Program-made: the position numbers and the translations under genes | The notes under the pieces: model-generated | Seen by the model: only the letters and a program-made list of their open reading frames with translations | What the model was told of the DNA's origin: nothing | Database searches by the model: none | Shown: positions 22,818-33,054 of the stretch, one piece after another | Layout of the letters: each line of letters starts with the position of its first letter | How positions within the stretch are numbered: the first letter of the stretch is position 1 | Origin: Ceratopteris richardii | Lineage: Eukaryota; Streptophyta; Polypodiopsida; Polypodiales; Pteridaceae | Direction of reading: 5' to 3' | NCBI GenBank assembly: GCA_020310875.1 | Contig: CM035430.1 | Coordinates: 97,702,366-97,766,365 of the forward strand | DNA length: 64,000 bases

Positions 22818-24440
22818 ATGGCAGATCATATCTCCATTGACAAACTGGACAGAGATAATTATCAAGCATGGGTAAGGAGAATGTAAGCCTTACTTATGAG
22901 TAAGGATCTCATGATGTACATAACAGGTGAAGAAGAGAAGCCAGTATTTGAAGATGAAAGCCGACCAAAGAAAGAAGAACTTGATGCTTTAAAGCATTGG
23001 CAGAAGAAGGATGCATGTGCAAAAGCTTACACAATACAATCTCTGATCATTTGCTACCACACATTAGAGGATTGGAATCATCTGAAGATATATGGAATGC
23101 ATTGGAGTATCATTTCCAAAGCACTACTAAAGCACACAAAGCAAGTGTATGGTCAGAGTTGATAACATTCAAGAAGAAGCCAAGTCAAAGTATTAGTGAT
23201 TATGTCACTAAGATGAAGGATCTAGCAGATAGTCTTGGATCCATAGATGAAGATATTGAGGATCACAAGTTGATTGCTCAATTACTTACAGGTTTGAGAG
23301 GGGATGAAAGGTGGAAACCTTTTGTCTTATCAACAGAACTTTCATTAAATCATTATGTTCCAGATTTGAACCAGTTGCTTGGTTTGATGCTCACATTTGA
23401 GCAAGACTTGAAAGGAGATGGAGATAAAGGACAAAGTTCTGCAATGTACATGAAGAACAATAAGAAAGGAGATAAAGGTAAAGCAAAGGATGAAGAAGAG
23501 TCAACTTCTCAAGTTTATTATGCAAGAGGTAAAGGCACTGGCAGAGGAAGAGCAAAAGGTTTTGGAGCAGGAAGAGGTAATCAAAATAACAACAAGAAGG
23601 CTTGCTGGATCTGTGGATTGAGTAATCATTTGGCTCATGACTGTTGGCACAACCAACAAGTATCAAACTAGAATCAAATCAACAATAGCAGAGGTCGATG
23701 TGGAAGATATCAAAGTAATTTTCAAAGAGGTAGACAAAGTCAAAGAGGAGGCTATGGTAGAGGTGGAGGAAGAAGTTGGGGACAGAATCAATCCTACAAC
23801 ACCACCTACTACAATTATGCAAATGACACACAGAATGAAAGTCATACATCATTGATGATGAATTCAATCGGCACATCAGATAAAGAAGATCTAAAGGTAT
23901 TTTACATTGACTCTGGATGTTCTAATCATTTGTCAAGAAACACAGAATTGATGTCAAAATTGGAAAAAGGAATTTCTAGTCATACTGTTCAAACAGGTGA
24001 TAATACAAGACATAGTGTACATTCAATTGGAAAAGTGAAATGCAAGAGTGGAGCAGATTTGCTAACCAATGTTTTGTATGTTCTTACAATACCTAAAAAC
24101 TTGATTAGTGTGGGACAGATAGTTGAAAAAGGTTTTCAAGTCAGGTTTACAAATGAAGGAGTATTTGTTGAAGATCCAGAGAATGGATATAATCAGATTG
24201 TCTCTCGTAAGAAAGAAGGTAGACTCTTTACTTTAAGAGTGCAAGGGAACATTGGTCAAGCTTTGCTCACACATGGTGAAGGAGTGATTACAGAACTTGA
24301 TCTATGGCATAAGAGATTAGGTCATTTCAATGAAAGAGGAATTAAAGCTATGGTTGCTAATCAGTCTGTACTAGGATTACCAAATGTGCAAAGTCAACAT
24401 ATGGTTTATAAATGTGAAGCATGTCAAATGGGTTCGTATT
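22818..24440 (+). pseudogene. Copia-2 gag-protease (UBN2 gag, CCHC, DSG), broken
   Basis: It starts at ATG 22818 (MADHISIDKLDRDNYQAW, the usual gag opening). Next come TAA at 22884 in place of CAA, a frameshift near 23030, and a long gag frame with the UBN2 signature (SVWSELITFKKKPSQSISDY). The CCHC knuckle CWICGLSNHLAHDC lies at about 23611-23652. A TAG at 23669 interrupts an arginine/glycine-rich spacer. The protease active site is YIDSGCSNHLS (about 23903-23935). GAG-pre-integrase (LWHKRLGHFNERGIKAM) begins near 24303 and is cut off at CEACQMG. Gag forms the particle and protease matures it; neither could be made as a whole here. Confidence 0.9.
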
Positions 24441-26180
24441 TAGAGCGGTTCTAATCATGTCTTGTACCACAGGCTTGAGTTGAGCAATGTCTACATTCAA
24501 CCAAGTTCTTGGTACACTTGGAGTTTCGCCTATGAGCACATCTCTTCCTTGCTCTACATGGATGGTTTTGTTGTGTGGTTGTCTGATTTGGAGATGTACA
24601 TGTGGTTCAGGTTCTTCTTTATTCATCTTAATCGCTTTTGTGGCACTCCCTTGAAATGTGACATCCATGGGGGAGGGTTCTGCCACTACCCTTATTGGTG
24701 TGAAGGGTTCCTCGTCCTCTATTTTCTCTTCCTGATTCTCCTTTTTTGGTATCTTTATGGATCTTTCACAAGGTGGTGTGGCTTCCTTGATATGAATGGT
24801 GGAAGTCTCATTAAGTTTTATAGTATGCGTACCTTCCTGTTTTGCTTCCTTATTGTTGATATTTTGATCAGTATGTGTGGTGTGGTCATCCGTCTTGAGG
24901 CGTTCTAGTTCTTCATCGTAGTCAACTTCATTCAATTCCACCCATTGTCCATCATCCTTAGATTCGCTTTGAATATCGACATTCAATAATGAAGTGTCGG
25001 GTTCTTCTTGGGCATCCGATGATGAGATTGAATTTTCCAATCCTATTTCCTTGTACCGATGGGCTTTGGTGAATTTCTTTTTTGCTTCCAATTCTTGTTG
25101 TGTCTGGTGATAGTGATGTCCTTGCACTAGGAGGTTGACTTGTCCTTGCGTATATTGATGGGTCTCTTCCAGGGCTTTAGTCAATTCTTCCTCTGTGATT
25201 GTTCTTTGCCCTTCGATGGTTGTTTTAGGGAGCACATGGATTCTTTTTGTTGTCGGGACTTCCTCTTCGACTTGCTTGATTTCTCTGAGTCTCTTCGTGC
25301 CTCTCATTTTGGGTTGAGAACTGGTTTCTGCCACTTCCACAATCTTGATTCCTCTTTTCTTTTTAGGGACTGTGGCGACTTTGACGTACTGAGAAAGAGC
25401 AGTCGAAGATGGCATTTCCTGCAAGTGTTCTCTTATGCCCAAAGCATGGTAGATCAAGATGGTCAGGGCCACACTACCATTGAGGAACTTCTTATTATTC
25501 CATTGCTTTTTTGCCTCAAATAGTCTTTCTTGGACATATGGAGTCAGATTAATTTGATTGCCAATGTGCTTGATTGCATGGGACAGTAATTGAACAATGA
25601 TCTTTTGGGGAGCCGTGTATCGGTTCATATTTGGAAAGCAGAAGTGTTGGTGAATTAGTCTGACTTCCTCTTCTATATCGACTCTGTTAATGTCAACAAA
25701 AGTTTGTGTCTTTGCTCCACGACTCTCTTCCTTTACCATAGTGACACCGTCCTTCTCCCATCCGAATGCTTCCTTAATTAAGTCGTGTGTAAATTGTATG
25801 ACAACCCATTCGCCTCCTTTATCCATTACTCTGGCTTCGGGCACCAATGGATCATGCAGTGCCGGCTGTAAGGTGTTCATGACTTGCGTGCATCTTTGGA
25901 AGTCAGATTTATATATGGGCAATTCAAAATAGTTATGAATGCCTGCTTTCTTCATTATGTCGATTGTAGAGGGTAGTTCATGCAATACTCTGAAGTCTTG
26001 GGACATAATCGGAAAGTGATGGTCTGTGTCCATGATTTTTATATTCGCCAAGAAGAGATACTCTCCTACTGGTTGTTCTTCTCTGAACCAATGTCCCTTG
26101 GCTTTTGTGAGACTTTGGGGAGGAAATTCCTGTACCTCCTCCTGAATTGTAGCCTCCGAGTCTTCAGAAGCCATCTGCAC
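24440..26180 (-). CDS. Gypsy-1 3' ORF (ORF3), function unknown, C-terminus truncated
   Basis: An open frame of about 580 codons unique to the element, in the position where Athila-type elements carry an env-like or ORF-1-type gene. Residues 1-300 look globular (FPIMSQDFRVLHELPSTIDI, FGWEKDGVTMV). Residues 300-550 are charged and low-complexity (KKKRGIKIVE, EEEVPTTKR, EDEEPFTPI). No signal peptide or membrane span is visible, which argues against an envelope role. The opening resembles the plant-transposon N-terminal domains found beside gypsy pol, but I cannot name it securely. The last 25-30 codons are read from antisense copia-2 DNA, so the natural end is lost. Start at 26180 or at the second ATG, 26174. 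Confidence 0.7.
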
Positions 26181-26298
26181 TGGTCATGAAAAGTGCATTA
26201 GCTTGAAAGGAAGTATAGCAATTAGTGTAGTGCATTGCAGTGTGTTGTGGTCGCTCATCACTCCATTTCCCATGATTCCATAGGTGAGATCTCTTACC

Positions 26299-26330
26299 AT
26301 TTTTTTCTTATATTCCTGAAAAAAACACAA
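26299..26330 (-). promoter_or_regulatory. Candidate splice acceptor before ORF3
   Basis: The minus strand reads TTGTGTTTTTTTCAG then GAATATAAG, with the AG at 26317-26316, about 135 bases before the ORF3 start. A GTAAGAG donor-like word follows at about 26297. An acceptor here would allow ORF3 to be made from a spliced message. Sequence alone cannot show that it is used. Confidence 0.35.
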
Positions 26331-26393
26331 TCGTTAGTATAGCCGAAGCTTTTATTTATGTACACAATATGTCCATTCCTAGGAGAGTTGAAG

Positions 26394-28076
26394 CTATGAC
26401 CTAATTTTGCTTGGCGAATGTGCACCACTAGTTTTATAATGTACATCATGTGCCGAATGCTTGGCCTCGTATTGTGGCCCTATTATGCATACTTGAGGTG
26501 CATTAGAGGCTTCATGAGTGCGATGGGAATCTCTGTTGCTTCGATTGTCCACTCCTTGTAGTTGCTTGGGTTTCCAAATCCATTTCGTGACCACTGAGAG
26601 AGGTCGATTTGTTTCTTTGATTCTTCGGGCTTCATGTGTTCTCTTTGTTTCCGTTAGCATTCTAGTAGTGCAGACGGTTCTTTTCTTGTTTCTTGGACGA
26701 ATCTGATGTGGTTGTGTCATTCGCTTTCCCTGATGTATTGCTTCTTCCTGAGTGCTTATTGCCTGCCTAGGTGCTTGTGTGACTTTCTTGGGAATCCATA
26801 TCTGATGTCGTGATCTCTGAGCTTCAATCAAGGGCTTGGGGAGCCATATTTGCAAGAGGCCTGTTTGTTGGGAATTTGGTGAAGCTGACGTTTTGATTTC
26901 AGTTTTCTTCTTATGAGTGGGTGCTGCCGTCTCCTCGTTCTACATCAGATCCTTGCGTACCCACTCGTATTTGTTAGTTCCTTGATACTAAGATCTGCTA
27001 GTCATTCTCCTTAGTGGTCGTTTGGCGAGTTGAATAGCTTCCCGAGAGTCGGTTTCCTTAGTGGCTTGTTGTTCCTCTCTTGAATGTGGTGATTTCGACT
27101 CTTCTGATGGCATTGTAGAATTTGAACTTCCTACGTCTCCTAGATTGGCTTCTGATATGTGAGTATTGGGACCACTCTCCAGTGTTTTATCTTGGCCACT
27201 CTCAGAACTCTCGACTACCTTTGGTTGAAGTAAAGGCTTCTCTCCTAATAAACTGAAAATCTCCTTATGCCCTATCTTCGCCGAAATATAGCCTTGAGCT
27301 AGAATAATGCACACCTCATTCTCAATGATCCAGTCCTGTCCTAGGATTAAATCTTCTATTAAATCCTCGTCCTTACACACTAAAACTCTTTGTTCCATGG
27401 AGGAATTACCTAGGTGGAGGGATACATTTTTTGTTCCGATGCAGTCTAGGGTTTGACCTCCACTTCCTAACAATTGGGCTTTTGTGGAATTTATACTCAA
27501 TTGCTGATCTTTTATGACCATATTTCATATGCAACTAAGTCCTGCTCCTGAGTCTATCAAGGCATCTATCAACTTGTACTCTGTCTTGCTAATCCCTAGG
27601 TTTATGTAAGGTTGTGCCCTGCAAGCACCTTTGGTATCAGGGTTATGAACTTGGTAATTAGCCATAGGGATGGGCTCCTCTCCGTGGAGATAGCGTTCAT
27701 CTCTCTGCCTAATCCATTCTTTTCGTTTCCTAATGCGTTCTAGAGCTTCTTGTCGAGCTTCCTCTCTAATTCGTTCCTCTTCTCTTTTTCTATTTTGAGC
27801 ACCGACTAGCCGTTCTAGCATTTGGTTCGTTAATGGCTCCATGAATCGTTTCACTCTACATCCGCTTATGTAGTTAGGAAGAATGTCTCCATCTAGGGTA
27901 GCTAGATTGACTGCACCACCTGTCGAGATTCGATTAATGATTAAAGGTCCATATCCCCATTTTTGTAACTTCTTGGCATGTTGTTTTAAGGTGTACACCA
28001 AGACTAAGTCTCCCTCTTTAAGTCCTTTGTCTTTTATATGTGCATCATAATATGCCTTGGCTCCTTTTAGCTGCAT
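26394..28076 (-). pseudogene. Gypsy-1 pol C-terminal part: integrase tail, second retropepsin (PR2), basic tail
   Basis: One frame, broken by TGA at 27525, TAG at 26988 and TAG near 26942. Residues 1-70: integrase C-terminal fold (YYDAHIKDKGLKEGDLVLVY, GPLIINRISTGGAVNLATL). Next comes an Arg/Glu-rich helix (REEERIREEARQEALERIR), likely coiled coil. Then a retropepsin-like domain: IDALIDSGAGLSCI (active site, about 27526-27567), LGSGGQTL, and the closing VCKDEDL..LILGQDWI (about 27325-27375). The tail is basic with repeated W-x-P-K words (QIWLPKP, QIWIPKK, WIWKPKQ). A one-base shift near 28050 separates it from the integrase frame; otherwise it would be fused to pol. Gypsy-2 keeps the same order. 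Confidence 0.82.
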
Positions 28077-31000
28077 AGATTCCTGCTACTGCTTGTAACC
28101 TAGTTTCATGTAGCTTTTCGATTTGGTCCAGTTGTTGGGATAATTCATGTTCGTTCCACTCATAGTGTTGGGCCACTTTCAATGTTGGTACTAAAAAGTC
28201 AATTGGCAAAATTGCATTTTGCCCATACACTAAGTTGAATGGGGTAGTTCCAATAGCCGTTTTATATGCAACCCGGAAGGCCCAAATTGCATGATGCAAT
28301 TGTTTGTCCCAATCAGACCTTCCATTATTGACAATCTTTGTCAATACTGTGCACAGTACCTTGTTGGAACTTTCAGCTTGACCATTGGCTTGGGGATGGT
28401 ATGGGGCTGATTTTTTATGAATCACTAAAAACTCATTCATTAGCGACTCGATTACTTCATTGAGGAAGTGCGTTCCCCGATCACTCACAATCTCGATTGG
28501 TAATCCAGAACCGGTGAAAATATGCTCAAAGAGAAACTTGGCAGTAGTTTGAGCATCATTCTTTCTAGCGGCTTTTGCTTCCACCCATTTGGTCAAGTAA
28601 TCAGTGGCGACTATGATGTGCTCCGCATGTGATCCTTTGGCCGGTGGATTGATAGGGCCTATGAAGTCAATACCCCATTTTGAGAATGCTCTAGCACAGA
28701 CCATAGGTCTTAAAGGCATGTCATCTCTCCGAATTGGGTATTTAGCTCTCTGGCATGTCTCGCAGCTTCGCACATACGTATCTGCATCCATATGTAGAGT
28801 TGGCCACCACAAGCCTGCAAAGAGAATCATTTTGACAGTTCTCTCTGCTGAAAAATGACCTCCTGTAGCACCCGCATGTGCCATCTCCAATATGGGTAGA
28901 TATTCTCCTTCATGCACGCACAATCGTAATTGGTTATCCTTTCCTCTCTTAAATAGTTGTTTTCCTATAAGTGTATAATCCTTACTCATTTCTTCCAGAG
29001 ATCGCTTCCTTGCCATGCTAGTTCCTTCCTCATGCTCTTTTGTCTTTAAAAACTTAACCAATGTCTTACTCCAATTGGGCGCTACGATTGAGAAAGGTAT
29101 AGACATGTGATCCTCTGGTATTGTCTCCTGGCATTCTGCACAATTACTCACGTAATCATGAACATCCTTGGGCATGTCAGGCCAGTACACTCCTAACCTT
29201 TTTAGTTCTCAAATAGTTCCATGAGTCCCTTGGTGTGTTCTCCATTTATTCACATGTGCTTGTTCGATTAGTTCCTTTTGTTCATCCTCCTCGACACATC
29301 TTAGCAGAACTCCATTGGGTTCATTATAGTATACGCTTCCAGCAATAATGTGCAAATTTCTTGATTGAAGAAGTTCCTTTTTGCTGTTCTTATTGATTGA
29401 GTGTTGTGGGCCATGGGTGAGTATAGGAATTAATTTCTCTGCCCACTTTGGACATACTTCTAGATTGAACAAATAAGTATCTGGCAGATCATCGGGTACT
29501 CCACTTGGGGGTTCTCCGTGTGTTAACCTAGAAAGGTGGTCTGCTCTTACATGCATGTTTCCCTTTTTTACTACCACTTCGAAGTCGAACTCCATTAACA
29601 GTAAGAACCATCTTACTAATCTTCCCGTGTTACAGGGCTTATTGACTAAGTACAGTAAAGCCTGATGGTCTATGAAGAACTTGAACTTGTTGGCTAAGAG
29701 GTAGTGTCTGAATTTCTTCACTGCGTAGACCATTCCTAACCCTTCTCGTTCAGTAGTGGTATAATTCCTTTCCGCTTGATTCAGTTGTCTACTAGCATAG
29801 GCAATTGGATGATCAAGCTTCCCTTCATCAGCTGGTTGGGCTAGGATACATCCAATGGCATAGTTAGAAGCATCAACATGAATATGAAAAGGCTTGTTCC
29901 AGTTGGGTGATTTCAGAATTGGGGTTGTGCTAAGCCTCTTTTTCAACTCGGTGAATGCCTTCTCGCACTCTTCTGTCCAAGTAAATTGAGTCAAGAGACC
30001 ATACAAGGGTTTGGCTATTATGGCATACATGTGAATAAACCTACGGTAATATCCACAATGTCCCATAAAGGCTTGCACTTCCTTCACATTTTTAGGTCTC
30101 GGCAGTTCTAAGATGACCTTGATTTTGTCCTCATCCGTAGATATCCCATTTCTTGAAACTATGTGTCCTAAGATCTTTCCTTGCCTCACCATGAAGACAC
30201 ATTTCTCTGGGTTTAAACAGACTCTGTACTGTCTACATTTATTGAATATCTTCCTCAACTCGGGAATGTGATCGTGTCTTTGATTGGAGTATGTGCAAAG
30301 GTCATCTACATATACTTCTATGCTTTTTTTCAAAAATTCTTTGAAAACATGACACATCAATCATTGGAAAGTAGCAGGTGCATTAGTGAGTCCAAAAGGC
30401 ATCATTCGGAAAGCATAAACTCCCCATTCGATTGCGAATGCGGTCTTATGTTGATCCTCAGTTGCAATAGCTACTTGGTTGTATCCGGAGAATCCATCCA
30501 AGAAGCTATAGACTTCCTTTCCTGCTACCCTCTCCAATAGATGTTCCGTGATGGGTAATGGGTAGCTATCACGTATGGTGGCTGCATTCACCTTTTTCAA
30601 GTTGATGCACACTCTCAGTTTTCCATTTTTCTTAGGCACAACTACTAATGGTGATACCCATTCGGTATGTTCTATCTCATATATGAATCCTGCCACGAGT
30701 AGTTTGTCTATTTCTTCCTTAATTTTTGTTGCATAAACCTCATTATACGTATAAGGGCGTTGTTTGGATGGTTTTGCGTCTGCCGTCATTGGTATTCGAT
30801 GGGAACAAATAGTGGGTTCTACGCCTTTGAGATCCTTGTAGGTCCATGCGAATACGTCTCGGTATTCTCGGATAAGTTGTATGAGTTCCTCTTCCTCCTC
30901 CTCCGATACATCTTTACCAATATATGTGCATTGCTCTTCTCCGTCTTCTACTGTTACAACAATTTTTTTGGTTTGTTCTTTGTTCTCATATGCTTCTCCG

Positions 31001-33054
31001 TCTCGTGCCTCTCGTCTAGGCATTTGAATGGCTACCTTTCTTTCCTCTACCTCATATCTTTTAAAATGTTCAGGGACTTCAAACAAATCCAAATCAGGTC
31101 CTATTTTACTCATGTCTGCAGCTTGCTTTTGTACCATGGGAGTAGCTTCGATTGCTAAGATCTTGGTAGGCTTCTGTTTCTCTTGATTTTGAATGGTGTC
31201 CAGGTAGCTTTCTTGGGAATCAAATTCTGGTTCCATTTCTATGCTTTCATATTCCTCTTTCCACTCCTTTTCCAAAACTTCCCCTTCTTCTACCTCTTGA
31301 AGGACAACCATATAGAGATTTACATCATAGCCTTCCTCATCTATGCACTCGTTCATCGTCAAGACTTCCTCATTCACACACACATCTAAGGTTGCTAAAA
31401 TTTCCATCCATCCATGCGGTTTGAAGATCTCATCAGGAAAGATTTGAGGCATGTAATCTGGGTCCTCTACTGATCGGTAGTTAGGATGTCCTATCAGCCA
31501 TAGTTGTCTTTTACTCTCCTCTCTCTTAGCTTCTTTACACATCCATAACTGGGCATCCTCATGCATCCAAGATTGATCACTTGATCCAACACTATGAATG
31601 GATAGGTCATCTTCTTCCCTATGTACTGGATTCCATTGTAGTGGAGGGACATCTCGATAGGCAAACGTGTGCAGATTTATCTTGGTGGTGTTTCCTTGAT
31701 GTTGCAGGTATAACGAATCTCTTCCCCAATCTTGTACTACCCGCATTTGTCTCATGAAGGGTCGTCCTAATATCATTTCATAGTTGTTAGCTTTCTCGAA
31801 CTTACAAATGGCTAATGTGTGTTCAAATTCTACTCCACAGGTGGTTAATTTAATTCTTTCCAATATCCCCAGGGGTTCTTCCACATGACCGTCTGCTAAT
31901 TGAAGCTTCATGCGTGTGGGTCGTAAGGCTGGTTTTCCCCATTTTTCCCAAATATCCTTGGTGGAAATTCCCACCCCGTCTCTCGTATCTAGGATAGCCT
32001 TGGTCATGTACCCATTGTGGGTGACAGGTAGACACGTATTACCTTCGTCTCCTTCACTAAACTCTCCCACTTTATCAACTGGGATTTGTATTGTAGAGTT
32101 GTTTTCTTTTCCCTTTCCTTTCATTTCTCCTTTCTCTGGCTGTGGTTCTAATTGGTTTGCTAACTGCCTCCATAATTGTGGCTTAAGTTGTAGTAACTCT
32201 TCCACCGTCAATTTGCATTGCACTTTTGTTTTCTTTAGTTCTGTTAGATTGTGTGAACTCTCTTTTGAGTTTCCTTTTCCCTTCCCATGTACTGTGGGTG
32301 CTCGTATTATTATAGACTCCCTTTCGTATTCTCCCATGTAATTAGGCAATGTTGAAATGCTCAGGGTTTCCTCTCTACCTCTATCGAGTCTTGATACTTC
32401 CTCATATACTTCCTCCAGGTTGGGATGGGGTTGACAATCTTCCACATCTATTTCATCAAAAGGAGGCGGACTGACTCCATTCTTCTTCCATTGCTCTTCT
32501 CGGATTCTATTCCATAAGTCTTTTGGCCAATCTGCCTCTAGGTCTGGTATTATTGACACAAGTTCCTCTTGTGCTTTTATTCGTTCACCTTGGTCACCTT
32601 CCTTTCTAGGTTCCTTATCCTTGGATTTGATGCATTCTTCGTATAGAATATGTGCAATCCTTGTCTCTGGTAGAATTGGGATAGTCTTTTCTAGGGTTGC
32701 TTGTGCTACCTCTATAAGCTTTCTGCATATCGCCAGTCTTTCCTTTTCTAATTCCCCTTGAGGGTAGAGTTTTTCATGCTGCTCTATATTTGGGCCGATT
32801 TTGATTCTAGCTTGGTAAGCTTTCAACCACATGTCTAAGTCGTCTGGCTTGGGGTCAGCTAGAATTGATCCTGGTTTCTCTACCTCTTGAGTACGTGGTG
32901 GCTCAGGAATCTCCATTTGAGTCCTTTGTTCTTTATGCTCATTCAAGTTTTTGGTTCGCTTCTTACTGTCTTGACTCTTATTTCTTGCCCATTTATCTTT
33001 GAGTTTTTCTCGTCTTTCCTTCAATTTTTGTACTTTTGTGTTGGGAATTCTCAC
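28045..33054 (-). pseudogene. Gypsy-1 pol: PR1, RT, RNase H, integrase with two H2C2 fingers
   Basis: A single frame from 33054 to 28045 with two stops (30361 TGA, where tryptophan is expected after PATFQ; 29209 TGA). The first 250 residues are charged. PR1 lies near 32020-31740; its active site is degraded to ILDTRDGVGI, but the closing MILGRPFM is intact. RT: WVSPLVVVPKKNGKLR, LDGFSGYNQ, MPFGLTNAPATFQ and YVDD (about 30312). RNase H: HVDASNYAIG, TTEREGLGMVYA, RADHLSRL. The integrase has two H2C2 units, H-x7-H..CAECQ (about 29275-29125) and HAGATGGH..CETCQ (about 28885-28765). The catalytic core is complete: GIDFIGP, VSDRGTHF, NGQAESSN. RT, RNase H and integrase catalytic residues are all present. 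Confidence 0.92.

Larger units (their letters stand above)
21544..24450 (+). mobile_element. Ty1/copia element, 5' half (copia-2)
   Basis: 5' LTR (21544-22606), perfect initiator-Met PBS (22609-22620), leader, gag, protease and the start of GAG-pre-integrase are present. Coding sequence stops abruptly near 24440, where the minus-strand gypsy-1 begins. Integrase, RT, RNase H and the 3' LTR are missing from this window. It is a different family from the copia at 43561. Confidence 0.88.

Noticed and set aside
24462..26189. Plus-strand ORFs of up to 148 codons opposite ORF3
   Set aside because: Antisense shadows of a charged, codon-biased minus-strand ORF; hydrophobic by complementarity only.
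30268..30540. Plus-strand ORFs opposite the gypsy-1 pol region
   Set aside because: Shadows of the minus-strand frame; no recognisable domain of their own.
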